From NCBI RefSeq assembly GCF_003651185.1, contig NZ_RCDC01000004.1, forward strand, positions 2,094,659 to 2,158,658: 64,000 bases of DNA. The letters are read 5' to 3'. Position numbers and translations under genes: made by a program. The DNA is from Stenotrophomonas rhizophila (GTDB lineage: Bacteria > Pseudomonadota > Gammaproteobacteria > Xanthomonadales > Xanthomonadaceae). The notes beneath the pieces are model-generated. The model did no database searches. It saw only the letters and a program-made list of their open reading frames with translations, and had not been told where the DNA came from. Below are positions 20,535 through 29,301 of this stretch, in pieces. The stretch's first letter is position 1. Every line of letters begins with the position of its first letter.

Positions 20535-20554
20535 CCTCCCGCCACGGCGGGAGG
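20535..20554 (+). terminator. Hairpin between topA and tsaC
   Basis: CCTCCCGC pairs with GCGGGAGG around a 4-nt loop, 15 nt after the topA stop and 33 nt before the tsaC start. No T run follows, so it is a weak or processing hairpin. A GATAAT at 20553-20558 just after it might serve as a -10 for tsaC. Confidence 0.35.
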
Positions 20555-20586
20555 ATAATGCGGGCCATGCACCCGGGTTGCCTGTC

Positions 20587-21147
20587 ATGAACGAACTCAC
20601 TGTGGACACTGCCCTGCCTGCGCTGCGCGCCGGCGGCGTGATCGCCTATCCCACCGAAGCGGTCTGGGGGCTGGGCTGCGATCCCGCGCACGAGGCTGCG
20701 GTGATGCAGCTGCTGCAGCTCAAGCAGCGCCCCGTCGAGAAGGGGATGATCCTGGTCGCCGCCGATCCGGCCCAGCTGGAGGGCTGGGTGCGGATGGAGG
20801 CCCTGCCGCTGGATCGCCAAGGCGCGGTCCTGGCCAGCTGGCCCGGTGCCAACACCTGGATCCTGCCCGCCGGCGAACGTGCGCCGCGCTGGATCACTGG
20901 CGAACACAGTGGCATCGCGGTGCGCATCAGTGCCCACCCCCTGGTCGCCGCGCTGTGCCGCGCCTGGGGCGGCCCGCTGGTCTCCACCAGTGCCAACCTC
21001 GCCGGCGAGCCACCGGCACGCACACGCGCCGACCTGGACCCGCGCCTGCTGGCGTTGCTCGATGGCCTGATCGATGGCCAGACCGGTGGCCTGGCACAGC
21101 CCACGCCGATCCGCGATGCGCTCAGCGGCCAGGTATTGCGCAGCTGA
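20587..21147 (+). CDS. tsaC: Threonylcarbamoyl-AMP synthase TsaC (YrdC family)
   Basis: Makes threonylcarbamoyl-AMP from threonine, bicarbonate and ATP for the t6A37 modification of ANN-decoding tRNAs. 186 residues, the size of E. coli TsaC (190). The YrdC fold motifs are visible: GGVIAYPTEAVWGLGCDP, LKQRPVEKGMILVA (the Lys-Gln-Arg nucleotide motif) and LVSTSANLAGEPPA. The ATG at 20587 (MNELTVDT) is preferred to a TTG three codons earlier. Located after topA, as in many gammaproteobacteria. Confidence 0.93.
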   Translation: MNELTVDTALPALRAGGVIAYPTEAVWGLGCDPAHEAAVMQLLQLKQRPVEKGMILVAADPAQLEGWVRMEALPLDRQGAVLASWPGANTWILPAGERAPRWITGEHSGIAVRISAHPLVAALCRAWGGPLVSTSANLAGEPPARTRADLDPRLLALLDGLIDGQTGGLAQPTPIRDALSGQVLRS

Positions 21148-21190
21148 GCCGCCTTTTGCGCGCAGGCGGGCAAACCCGCACACTGGCCGC

Positions 21191-21994
21191 ATGACCCTGC
21201 GCCCTGCTCTGTGGTTGTCCCTGCTCACGTTGCTGAGCCCTGCCGTGCCCGCCGCCGCGCAGAGCGACAACGTGCGCGTCTACCGCTGCGTGGGCAGCAA
21301 CGGCGCCGTGTCGCTGCAGGACGCGCCATGCCGCCAGGGCCGGCAGGAAATCCGCGACCTGCAGCGCCCGCGCGACCCGGCCCCGCAGGTCGTGCGCAGC
21401 GACCGCGCGCCCGAGCCGATGCCTGCCCCGCGCGCACCCGAGCGCGAAGTGCGCTACGTGCACGTGCAGCCGCCGCAGCCGATGTACGAGTGCACGACCA
21501 GCGACGGCGATACCTACGTCAGCGACAGCAACGAAGGCAATCCACGCTGGGTGCCGATCTGGACCGAGGCCTATCTGCCGTATCCACCCGGCCCGAGGCC
21601 GCCGTCGGGTGGCTATCCCCCCTCGCGCCCGCTGCCACCGATCGCACCGATGGGCAGCGGTTCGGTGAGCAGCCGTGGCGGTGCGGTCTCGGTGACCGGC
21701 AGCGGCGCGCGGGTGGGCGGCAGCATCAGCATCGGCGGCGGCAGCTCGCACTGGCAGGGCGGTGAGTATCCGCACCCCGGGCTGGGCAACAGCGTGGTGG
21801 TGCCGGCCGGCAACGTGCTGGTGCGCGATGAATGCCATGCGCTGCCCGCGCAGGAAGTCTGCTCGCGGCTGAAAGACCGGCGCTGGGACCTGATCCGCCG
21901 CTACAACAGTGCGCTGCAGGGCGAGCGCGATGCGCTGACCCGCGAGCAGCGCGGGATCGACGCGCGCCTGGACCAGGACTGCGGCGGGGCATGA
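21191..21994 (+). CDS. Secreted DUF4124 protein, Pro/Gly-rich
   Basis: 267 residues with a signal peptide (MTLRPALWLSLLTLLSPAVPAAAQ). A DUF4124-type beta unit follows (VRVYRCVGSNGAVSLQDAPCRQG), then a second Cys-containing segment (YECTTSDGDTYVSDSN), a Pro-rich stretch (PYPPGPRPPSGGYPPSRP), a Gly/Ser-rich region and a C-terminal helical part with conserved Cys (RDECHALPAQEVCSRLKDRRWDLIRRYNS). It is probably periplasmic or surface exposed; no enzymatic motif is seen. The stop overlaps the start of the next gene by 4 nt (ATGA), so the two are coupled. Confidence 0.75.
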   Translation: MTLRPALWLSLLTLLSPAVPAAAQSDNVRVYRCVGSNGAVSLQDAPCRQGRQEIRDLQRPRDPAPQVVRSDRAPEPMPAPRAPEREVRYVHVQPPQPMYECTTSDGDTYVSDSNEGNPRWVPIWTEAYLPYPPGPRPPSGGYPPSRPLPPIAPMGSGSVSSRGGAVSVTGSGARVGGSISIGGGSSHWQGGEYPHPGLGNSVVVPAGNVLVRDECHALPAQEVCSRLKDRRWDLIRRYNSALQGERDALTREQRGIDARLDQDCGGA

Positions 21995-22641
21995 AACGGT
22001 TCCTGCTGCTCCTGTTGCTTGTGACCCTGCCCGCTGCGGCGGACGAAGCGGTGTTCTTCCGCTGCACCGATGCGGGCGGCAGCCTGACCATCCAGAGCGT
22101 GGCCTGTCCCGCTGGCAGCGAGCAGCGCATCCAGCGGATCAGCGCGCCGGTGCGTGCCCCGGCAGCCGTGGAGAATGCGCCGGCTGCGCCCGCCCCTGAC
22201 TACCGCATGCCACCGCTGCCGCAGGACGGCGACGAAGACAGCGGCCTGCTCGACAGCGCAGCGCTGCGCCCGGCAGCCCCGGCGCAGGAGCCCGACGACG
22301 CCAGCCCACCTAAACCGCCGCTGCCGGAGATCTACCAGTGCGTTTCTGCCGATGGCGGTCGCTACCTGCATGAGCGCGAGCCGGCCCCGTCACGCTGCGA
22401 ATCGCTGGCCCTTACCGGCCTGGGGGGCAGCCATGCGCCGAGCAACGCGGCCAGCTGCGAAGTGGTGCGCGATGCCTGCGAGCCGGTAACGGAGGCACAG
22501 CGCTGCAGCAGTTGGCAGCAGCGCTTGCGCGATGCGCGCGGCCGTGAGCGCTTCGCTGCGCCGGAGAACCAGGCTGCGGCGAGCGCCGAGCGCGCGCGCT
22601 TGGAAGCGGTGTTGGCCGACAGCGATTGCCCGGTGCCGTGA
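21991..22641 (+). CDS. Secreted DUF4124 protein, paralogue of the upstream gene
   Basis: 216 residues with a signal peptide (MKRFLLLLLLVTLPAAADE). Its layout parallels the upstream gene: FFRCTDAGGSLTIQSVACPAGSEQ (DUF4124), a Pro/Ala linker, a second YQCVSADGGRYLHE unit, then a Cys-containing helical end (CEVVRDACEPVTEAQRCSSWQQRLRDARG). The two genes are probably an ancient tandem duplication and are translationally coupled. Function unknown. Confidence 0.75.
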   Translation: MKRFLLLLLLVTLPAAADEAVFFRCTDAGGSLTIQSVACPAGSEQRIQRISAPVRAPAAVENAPAAPAPDYRMPPLPQDGDEDSGLLDSAALRPAAPAQEPDDASPPKPPLPEIYQCVSADGGRYLHEREPAPSRCESLALTGLGGSHAPSNAASCEVVRDACEPVTEAQRCSSWQQRLRDARGRERFAAPENQAAASAERARLEAVLADSDCPVP

Positions 22642-22732
22642 CCCGGTTTTCCCCTGATCGCGACTGGAGTTACCGAGCGCCATTACCGCGTGTGACACGT
22701 GCCCTGATCGGTCGTGCCGGCCGCTGGCCAGC

Positions 22733-23509
22733 TCAGAACCCGTAGCGCAGGAACCCACCGTCCACCGCGATGCACTCGCCGGTGACATAGCTGGAGGCCG
22801 GCAGACACAGGAAGCCCACGGCGGCAGCGACTTCTTCCGGCTCGCCGATGCGGCGCATCGGCGTGCGGTCTATCACCTGCTCGTAGTAATCCGGATCGGA
22901 CAACGGCCCGGAGGTGCGCCGGGTGCGGATGTACCACGGCGCCACGGCGTTGACGCGGATGCCGTCCTCGGCCCACTCCACCGCCAGGTTGCGGGTCATC
23001 TGGTGCATCGCGGCCTTGGTCATGCCGTACACCGCGCCGCTGCGCACGTGGGTCAGGCCGGACACGCTGCCGACGTTGACGATCGCCGAGGCCGCGTGCC
23101 GCGCCAGCAGCGGGTGCGCATACCGCGACAGCTCGAACGCCGAGAACAGGTTGGTCTCGAAGATCCCACGCCACTCGTCTTCGGTGTATTCGGTGGCCGG
23201 CTTGCTGATGTTGCCACCGGCGTTGTTGACCAGGATGTGCAGTCCATCGCTGTGGTCTTCCACCCAGTCCAGGATCTCGCGGCGGTCCTCGTCATCGGCG
23301 ACGTCGGCAGCCAGGCCATGGATCTCACGATCCGGGAAGGCATCGGCCAGTTCATCGCGCGCCATCTCCAGCGCATCGGCATCGCGGCCGACGATCAACA
23401 TGTCCGCACCGAAGCCCAGCAGTTCGCGCGCGATCGCCAAGCCGATGCCGGCGCTCGCACCGGTGATCAATGCGGTCTGTCCATCCAGTCGCCAACGTTG
23501 CGCGCTCAC
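22733..23509 (-). CDS. Short-chain dehydrogenase/reductase (tropinone reductase-like)
   Basis: 258-residue classical SDR, NAD(P)-dependent oxidoreductase. Visible: cofactor motif TGASAGIG near residue 17, LVNNAGGN, the catalytic Ser (NVGSVSGL) and YGMTK (Tyr-x3-Lys), and the C-terminal [22 protein letters not shown] typical of the family. The GTG at 23509 is chosen because AGGAGA lies 6 nt upstream; the longer frame to an upstream ATG has no such site. Substrate unknown. It is divergent from the small lipoprotein gene. Confidence 0.85.
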   Translation of the reverse strand: MSAQRWRLDGQTALITGASAGIGLAIARELLGFGADMLIVGRDADALEMARDELADAFPDREIHGLAADVADDEDRREILDWVEDHSDGLHILVNNAGGNISKPATEYTEDEWRGIFETNLFSAFELSRYAHPLLARHAASAIVNVGSVSGLTHVRSGAVYGMTKAAMHQMTRNLAVEWAEDGIRVNAVAPWYIRTRRTSGPLSDPDYYEQVIDRTPMRRIGEPEEVAAAVGFLCLPASSYVTGECIAVDGGFLRYGF

Positions 23510-23663
23510 GTGCGTCTCCTGCGGGGATCCATGGGATGCGGCACCCACGGTGCGGCCCGGATAGGATAACGCGTGACGGCCGGCCTACCGGACGCCATCA
23601 CGCGCGATGCGCGGGGCGGTGGGACACTGATGTTCCGCTACCGGCTCACCGAGGGAGGTTGCC

Positions 23664-23900
23664 ATGACGATCCGTACTGCCCTGCCGCTGCTCGCGATCA
23701 TCGCGCTGAGCGCCTGCAACCGGCCAGTGCCCCCGGCACCGGACACACCACCGGAACCGCAGGCCACTGAACTGCGCGATGCGATCCAGACACCGATCGA
23801 CCGCGCCAAGGCGGTCAGCGATACCCTGCAGCAGTCCGCCGATGCCCGCGCCGCCGAAGCCGACCGCGCCAGCGGTGACACGCCACCGCCCAGCCCCTGA
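23664..23900 (+). CDS. Small lipoprotein
   Basis: 78 residues. A signal sequence ends in the lipobox LSAC (Cys18), giving a mature lipoprotein of about 60 residues rich in Pro, Ala, Asp and Glu with one predicted helix (TELRDAIQTPIDRAKAVSDTLQQSADARAAEADRA, written here in two parts: TELRDAIQTPIDRAKA and VSDTLQQSADARAAEADRA). The ATG has GGGAGG 5-6 nt upstream. No family is recognised. It may be an outer- or inner-membrane-anchored envelope peptide. Confidence 0.7.
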   Translation: MTIRTALPLLAIIALSACNRPVPPAPDTPPEPQATELRDAIQTPIDRAKAVSDTLQQSADARAAEADRASGDTPPPSP

Positions 23901-23919
23901 TCCCATCGGCCGGATGGCA

Positions 23920-23945
23920 GAACGCCCGGCACAGGCCGGGCGTTC
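23920..23945. terminator. Bidirectional hairpin between the lipoprotein gene and sppA
   Basis: GAACGCCCGGC and GCCGGGCGTTC form an 11-bp stem with an ACAG loop, between two genes that converge. There is no T run on either strand. It probably ends both transcripts. Confidence 0.55.
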
Positions 23946-23973
23946 GGGTGTCACACAGTACCGCTGAGGCCGC

Positions 23974-25881
23974 TTACAGGCCGCAGAAGCAGTACACCAG
24001 CGTCTTGACCGGCGCGGCGTTGTTGCGCGGGTCGCGTGCGGCGTCTTCGACGAAGCGCAGCTGGGTGTCCAGCTCCGGCATCGAACGGGCCAGCATCAGA
24101 CGGGCCATGCCCGATTCGCCCAGCATCCAGGCACCGGCATGGCTGCCGGCGAAGCCGCTGAGGAACTGCGCGAACGGCGTGGCCGCCTTCTCGATGTAAC
24201 GCACGCGGAACTTGCCGGCCTCACCAAGCTTGGCGCGGCTGGCGGCGTCAGCCACCGCAGCCTTCAGGCCACCGAAGTCATCGACCAGCCCACGTTCCTT
24301 GGCCTGCGCACCGCTCCACACCCGGCCGCGGGCGACTTCATCGACCGCTTCCACCGGCTTGTTGCGCGCGGCGGCGACCTTGCCGGTGAAATCGGCGTAG
24401 CCCTTGTTGATCACCGACTGGATGACCTGGCCCACAGCCGGGTCCATCGGGCGGGTGATGTCGAACGCACCGGCGAAGCGGGTGGTGCCCACGCCATCGG
24501 TATGCACGCCGATCTTGTCCAGCGAGCGGGCCACGTTCGGGATCATCCCGAAGATGCCGATCGAACCGGTGATCGTGGAGGGGTCAGCATAGATGCGATC
24601 AGCATTCATGCTGATCCAGTAACCGCCCGAGGCGGCCAGATCGCCCATCGAGACCACCACCGGCTTGCCGGCTTCCTTCAGCGCGACCACTTCACGGCGG
24701 ATCTGCTCGGAGGCGAACACTTCACCGCCCGGCGAGCTCACGCGCAGCACCACGGCCTTCACGTCCTTGTCGTCGCGCGCTTCGCGCAGCAGGGCCGAGG
24801 TCGACTCGCCACCGATGCGGCCGGCCGGCAGATCGCCACCGGAGATTTCACCGGATGCCACGATCACCGCCACCTGCGGACGCGAATCCACCGGCGAACG
24901 GCGGCCATCGAGCACGCTCAGGTAGGCATCCAGATCGACGTTGCGGTAGCCACCGTCAGCGTCGTCGTCGGCGATGCCGCGCTCGGTCAGCAGGGTGTCC
25001 ACTTCCTCGCGCGTCTTCAGGCCGTCCACCAGCTTCTGCTGCAGGGCGAACTTGGCCAGGTCGCCACCGGCGGCGGCGATGCCTTCGGGCATGGTGTCGA
25101 TGCCGGCGGCCAGCTGTGCCGGGTCGAGCTTGCGCGCCTTGGCGATATCGGCCAGGTAGCGCTGCCACACATCGTTCATCCAGAACAGATCGGCTTCCTT
25201 GGCCTGCGGCGAAGCGGCATCGAGCACATACGGCTCGGCGGCCGACTTGTACTCACCCACCTTGAACAGGTGCACGTCCACGCCCAGCTTGTCCTGCAGG
25301 CCGGTGCGGAAGTACTGGCGATAGCGGCCCAGGCCCTCGAGCACCACGCCGCCCATCGGGTCGAGATAGACCTCGTTGGCCTGCGAAGCGAGCAGGTACT
25401 GCGACTGGCTCATGTTCTCGCTGAAGGCCACGACCTGCTTGCCGGCAGCGCGCAGTTCCTGAAGCGCAACGGTCACTTCGCGCATCGAGGCGAAGCCGCT
25501 CGGCTGCAGCTTGTCCAGCTCCAGCACCACACGCTCGATCTTCTTGTCGGTCTTGGCCGCCTCCAGCGCGCGGATCAGATCACGCAGCTGGATTTCTTCG
25601 GCGCCCTTGTCACCGACGGCCTTGCCCAGCGCGCGGCTGACCGGATCAGCGCTGAACTGCTCGACCAGCCGACCTTCCGGTGCGATGACCAGGGTGGTGC
25701 GGTCCTGCAGCGACGCCTTCGAGGTCGCGCTCTTGCCCATCGCGACGATGAACAGGATCAGGATCAGGAACAGCAGGCCGAAGAACACCAGGTTGAGGAT
25801 GAGCCGGCGGGTAAAGTTCATCACATCCCACAGCCCGATGAAGAAGCTGGCGACGGGATTGCGACGCGCGGGTTGGTTCAT
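23974..25881 (-). CDS. sppA: Signal peptide peptidase SppA (67K type)
   Basis: Inner-membrane serine protease that degrades cleaved signal peptides. 635 residues, matching the long tandem-domain form (E. coli 618). One N-terminal membrane helix (about residues 20-50) leads to two S49 peptidase domains. The predicted Ser-Lys dyad is split as in E. coli: Lys212 in GEYKSAAEPY from the first domain and Ser440 in TGSIGIFGMIPN from the second. The ATG at 25881 (MNQPARRNP) gives the proper short cytoplasmic tail. The final residues include two Cys (YCFCGL), which is unusual. It follows the MATE gene by about 75 nt on the same strand. Confidence 0.94.
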   Translation of the reverse strand: MNQPARRNPVASFFIGLWDVMNFTRRLILNLVFFGLLFLILILFIVAMGKSATSKASLQDRTTLVIAPEGRLVEQFSADPVSRALGKAVGDKGAEEIQLRDLIRALEAAKTDKKIERVVLELDKLQPSGFASMREVTVALQELRAAGKQVVAFSENMSQSQYLLASQANEVYLDPMGGVVLEGLGRYRQYFRTGLQDKLGVDVHLFKVGEYKSAAEPYVLDAASPQAKEADLFWMNDVWQRYLADIAKARKLDPAQLAAGIDTMPEGIAAAGGDLAKFALQQKLVDGLKTREEVDTLLTERGIADDDADGGYRNVDLDAYLSVLDGRRSPVDSRPQVAVIVASGEISGGDLPAGRIGGESTSALLREARDDKDVKAVVLRVSSPGGEVFASEQIRREVVALKEAGKPVVVSMGDLAASGGYWISMNADRIYADPSTITGSIGIFGMIPNVARSLDKIGVHTDGVGTTRFAGAFDITRPMDPAVGQVIQSVINKGYADFTGKVAAARNKPVEAVDEVARGRVWSGAQAKERGLVDDFGGLKAAVADAASRAKLGEAGKFRVRYIEKAATPFAQFLSGFAGSHAGAWMLGESGMARLMLARSMPELDTQLRFVEDAARDPRNNAAPVKTLVYCFCGL

Positions 25882-25956
25882 GGGGGTAACTCCAGAGTGG
25901 CTTCTTGCCGTGGTGCCAGAATAGCCGTTGCCGGGCGCGCCGGCATCGGACACAAG

Positions 25957-27321
25957 TCAGGGTGTCGATGGGAGGCCGGCGCGGGCGCTGCTCACACGCA
26001 GGCGCCAGGCCATGAGGATCGCGGCGGCGGTCAGACCCAGGATCAGGCCCAGCCACATGCCCTGCGGGCCCATGCCCAACCCCAGTCCCAGCCCGGCGCC
26101 GAGCGGCATGCCCAGGCCCCAGTACGAGAACATGGCGATGAACATCGGCACGCGGGTGTCCTTCAGGCCGCGCAACGCGCCGGCCGAAAGCACCTGGATG
26201 CCATCCGGGAACTGGAACGCGGCCGCATACAGCAGCAGGGTCGAGGCCAGTGCAGCCACGCCCAGATCGTTCGTGTAGACCCCGACGATGGCGTCATGGC
26301 CAAGCAGCAGCACCAGCGCCGACAGCGTCTGTGTGCCCAGGATGATCAGCAGCCCGGCGATCGCCGCGCGGCGCACACCCAGCCCGTTGCCGCTGCCGAC
26401 CGCATGGCCGACCCGCACCGTGGTGGCTTCGGCCACGCCCATCGGGATCATGAAGCACAGCTGGGCCACATTGATCGCGATCTGGTGCGAGGCCGCTTCG
26501 GTGGCGCCGAGGCGGCCGATCAGCAGCGCGGTAACGATGAACAAGCCGCCTTCCATCAGCACGGTGATGCCGATCGGCAGGCCGGTCCGCAGCAGCTCCC
26601 AGATCGCGCTCCAGCGCGGCGCTTCGAAGTGCGAGAACAACTGCAGGTGGGCGAAGCGCTTGGTCTTCCACAGGTAACCGGCAAAGCACAGCGCCTGCAG
26701 CCACATCATGATCGCCGAGGCCATGCCCAGGCCTTCGGCGCCCAGCTCGGGGAAGCCGAGCTTGCCGTAGCAGAGCACGTAGCCCAGCGGCGCCAGCACC
26801 AACAGGCCGCCAAAGCCGAGCAGCATGGTCGGCAGCGTCCAGTGCATCCCCTCGCTGAGGTAGCGCATGCAGAAGTACAGGGTCAGTGCCGGGCCACCCC
26901 AGCGCACCGCATGCAGGAACGCGGTCGCGCCGGGCACGATATCCGGCGCGATGCCGAACGCCGGCAGCAGCGGCGGCACTACCGTGAGGAAGGTGAACAT
27001 GATCAGCCCCAGCCCCAGCGCCAGCCACAGCGCCTGGCGGAACAGCGGACCGATCTCGCGCTCGCGGCCAGCGCCGTGCAGCTGCGAAACCGAGGCGGTC
27101 AGCGAGATCAGGGTGCCGATCGGGATCAGCATCGGCAGCCACAGCAGTGCCGTGCCGATGGTGACGGCCGCCAGGGTGTCGGTACCGTGGTGACCGGCAA
27201 TCACGTTGTCGACGAAGGAGATCAGGCCGGTGGAGACATGGCCCAGAACCAACGGCAGCGCGAGCAGACCGGTGGCGCGCACTTCCCGGGAGAGGCGCGG
27301 CGTGGAGGAAGCGGTAGACAT
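25957..27321 (-). CDS. MATE family multidrug efflux transporter
   Basis: 454-residue, 12-helix inner-membrane antiporter of the NorM type (Na+ or H+ driven export of cationic drugs). Typical features: PLVLGHVSTGLISFVDNVIAG, the VRVGHAVGSGN motif after helix 7 (repeat of the first-half pattern), and a duplicated 6+6 helix layout. The ATG at 27321 is preferred to a slightly longer in-frame start. It is encoded upstream of sppA on the same strand; no regulator is next to it. Drug specificity cannot be inferred. Confidence 0.88.
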   Translation of the reverse strand: MSTASSTPRLSREVRATGLLALPLVLGHVSTGLISFVDNVIAGHHGTDTLAAVTIGTALLWLPMLIPIGTLISLTASVSQLHGAGREREIGPLFRQALWLALGLGLIMFTFLTVVPPLLPAFGIAPDIVPGATAFLHAVRWGGPALTLYFCMRYLSEGMHWTLPTMLLGFGGLLVLAPLGYVLCYGKLGFPELGAEGLGMASAIMMWLQALCFAGYLWKTKRFAHLQLFSHFEAPRWSAIWELLRTGLPIGITVLMEGGLFIVTALLIGRLGATEAASHQIAINVAQLCFMIPMGVAEATTVRVGHAVGSGNGLGVRRAAIAGLLIILGTQTLSALVLLLGHDAIVGVYTNDLGVAALASTLLLYAAAFQFPDGIQVLSAGALRGLKDTRVPMFIAMFSYWGLGMPLGAGLGLGLGMGPQGMWLGLILGLTAAAILMAWRLRVSSARAGLPSTP

Positions 27322-27440
27322 GGGAGTCACAGACGTCAACTACGGTCGCGCGCGGAGGGCACAGGCACCGGGTTGCGGCCCGCCATCTTACGCGCGCGGC
27401 CGGGGAAAAGCCGCGCTTTCAGGTAAACGGGCGGAAGCCG

Positions 27441-28004
27441 TCAGTGGCCCACGTTCTCGCGCAGCCAGCTGTCCCGTGCGGCCGGCGCCACGCCCAGGAA
27501 TTCGGCGCGCACGCGGTCGCGGTCCTGCGGTGGGGTGCGCTGGGCAACCAGGGTCAGCTGGGTGAGCTGGGAGGGCGTGAGCTGGCGCAGCACCGCCAGG
27601 GCGGTCGGGCGCTGTTCGGCGGGCAGATAGCCGAACAGGCCCTGCAGCTTGGTGAACTCGTGGCCGAGCTGCGGGCCAAGCAGCCAGCCGTCGCGGAAGC
27701 GCTGGTCCTGTTCGGCGAAGCGCTGGCGAAGCGCCTGCTGCTGCGCCGGCGGCAACGCCGCCACGCGCGCCGCCGCGGCACGGACACGGGCACGCTCGCT
27801 TTCGCTCATGGCCTGCCAGGCCGCGTAGCGGCTGCGCAACTCGCGCAGTTGGGCCGGATCCAGCGCTGCGGGGGTGGTCGGGATCGCCGGCGCCGTGGCG
27901 CTGGGCGGGGCCGGCACCGCCAGCGGCACCTCCACCCGGTTGGGGGCGGCGTTGGCCGCACTGGAGAGCCCGAGGGCGATCAGCAGGAAGGCAGGCTTAC
28001 TCAT
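27441..28004 (-). CDS. DUF3106 exported protein
   Basis: 187 residues with a signal peptide (MSKPAFLLIALGLSSAANA). The remainder is alpha-helical with the DUF3106 pattern of SAWQ/RYAAWQAMSESERARVRAAAARVAALPPAQQQALRQRF and RDGWLLGP, quoted here as AAWQAMSESERARVRAAAA and LPPAQQQALRQRFAE. Periplasmic; function unknown. Its start overlaps the end of the sigma-like membrane gene by 8 bp, so the two are coupled. In many proteobacteria DUF3106 genes follow an ECF sigma gene and a DUF3619 gene, which matches this setting (recalled, not searched). Confidence 0.75.
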   Translation of the reverse strand: MSKPAFLLIALGLSSAANAAPNRVEVPLAVPAPPSATAPAIPTTPAALDPAQLRELRSRYAAWQAMSESERARVRAAAARVAALPPAQQQALRQRFAEQDQRFRDGWLLGPQLGHEFTKLQGLFGYLPAEQRPTALAVLRQLTPSQLTQLTLVAQRTPPQDRDRVRAEFLGVAPAARDSWLRENVGH

Positions 28005-29001
28005 CGGCGGCAGCCGTCTCCAGGCCGGCGGTAGCGGGTTCGGGGCGGCTCGGCTGGGCCTGCGATTCGTCCACCGGTACCGGACCGCCAGCAGCAAACC
28101 AGGCGTACAGATCGGCATCGCGGGCGGTCGGCAGATCCGGATCGGCCAGCATCGCCGCGTCCGTGGCCGCGTAGGGCGAGGCGGTCGGCGCCACGGTCGG
28201 CAGGTCAGCCGCCGGCAACGCTTCGACCTTGACAGGGCCGGCATCGGCGACGGCACCTTCGGGGGTATCGGCCAGGGGCTCGCCACCCTGACGGGCATGT
28301 TTCCACCACGCCGCGCCGCCGAGCAGCACGCCGGCAGTGACGGCCACGATCAGCACGCCCTTCCACGGGAAACGATGGCCGCGCTGGCGCTTGACCGGAC
28401 GGCGCTGGGCGGGGGCATCGGACTTGACCGGCGTGCGCCAGGAGGCGGCATCGGGTTGCTGGCTGGCCGGGGCGGCCACCGGCTGCTGCAGGCGCTGCAG
28501 CCGGCTGGCGGGCAGATCGCGGATACGCAGCTGCACCTGCTCGGCCAGCGCGCGCCAGCCTGCGGCATCGGGGTTGCCATGGACATCGCGCGGGCAGGCA
28601 TCGGCCAGTGCGTGCTGGTAGTCGGCCATGGGCAGATCCAGGATCTGCGCGGCCGCGGCTTCATCCAGCCCGCCACCGATCCGCAGCAGGAACGCCAGTC
28701 GCGCCGGCGCGGCCAGCCCGGCCAGGTGCTCCAACGGGGCAGGCCAACGGCCTGCGGCCGGCTCGCGCAACGGCGCGCGGTGGACCAGCAGCGACCAGAA
28801 CCGCTCCGGCCACTGGGCCATGGGCAGGTCGCTGGCGATTCCGGCGAAGGCACGCATGACGGCGACCAGCGCCTGTTCGGCGACGGTCGGGTCGCCGCAC
28901 TGCAGCTCGGCCACGACCAGGGCGCGGCGTTCAACGCCACGAAGAAACGCCGACAGCGCGCCGGCTGCGGTAGAAGAAACGGGGGCGGGCGCAGCCGTCA
29001 T
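27997..29001 (-). CDS. Membrane-anchored sigma-factor-like protein with DUF3619-like C-terminus
   Basis: 334 residues. The N-terminal half resembles ECF sigma factors: SAFLRGVERRALVVAELQ and AEQALVAVMRAFAGIASDLP fit region 2; LAAPARLAFLLRIGGGLDEAAAAQILDL fits region 4, though the helix-turn-helix is degenerate. A basic linker, a transmembrane helix (WKGVLIVAVTAGVLLGGAAWW, about residue 225) and an acidic periplasmic tail with MLADPDLPTARDADLYAWF follow; the tail looks like DUF3619. GGAG lies 6-10 nt before the ATG. Whether it still binds RNA polymerase is unknown. Coupled to the DUF3106 gene. Confidence 0.6.
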   Translation of the reverse strand: MTAAPAPVSSTAAGALSAFLRGVERRALVVAELQCGDPTVAEQALVAVMRAFAGIASDLPMAQWPERFWSLLVHRAPLREPAAGRWPAPLEHLAGLAAPARLAFLLRIGGGLDEAAAAQILDLPMADYQHALADACPRDVHGNPDAAGWRALAEQVQLRIRDLPASRLQRLQQPVAAPASQQPDAASWRTPVKSDAPAQRRPVKRQRGHRFPWKGVLIVAVTAGVLLGGAAWWKHARQGGEPLADTPEGAVADAGPVKVEALPAADLPTVAPTASPYAATDAAMLADPDLPTARDADLYAWFAAGGPVPVDESQAQPSRPEPATAGLETAAADE

Positions 29002-29010
29002 AGCAACTCC

Positions 29011-29039
29011 ATCATTGTGTGGAAATGATAGCGATTGCG
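29011..29039 (-). promoter_or_regulatory. Inverted repeat and weak Fur-like site before the sigma-like gene
   Basis: ATCATT-N7-AATGAT (29011-29029) lies 10-28 nt upstream of the ATG, and overlapping it 29021-29039 matches 11 of 19 positions of the classical Fur box. Either could be an operator. The match is modest. Confidence 0.3.
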
Positions 29040-29301
29040 TCACTCCAGCGGCGCGCGGATGTTCATTTCCTGTGAGCGGCCACGGTCCGCAAAGCCTTCC
29101 GGCGCAAAAGGTTGTGCACAGCACCACGTAAAACCGGGGTGGAACCACCCGTGAGCCCCGCGTCAAGTCTGTTTCAACTTTGTTTCACAGCTATCTTGTT
29201 GTTTTTATTGCTTATTGTTGCTTGGCTATTTTTTGACCAACCTGAGCAGAACGTCGGAAGTTCCTGACGCAAGGCGGTCACATACGCAGTGGCACACAGA
29301 C

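Noticed and set aside
24139..27426. A very long open frame (over 1000 codons) on the plus strand opposite sppA and the MATE gene
   Set aside because: It is antisense to two well-recognised genes. Its composition (rich in His, Arg, Gln, Gly) is typical of the complement of GC-rich coding DNA, and no domain is visible.
29112..29120. TTGTGCACA as a third DnaA box in the priA upstream region
   Set aside because: Differs from the consensus at position 3, is itself part of a TGTGCACA palindrome, and lies far from the perfect pair. Not counted.
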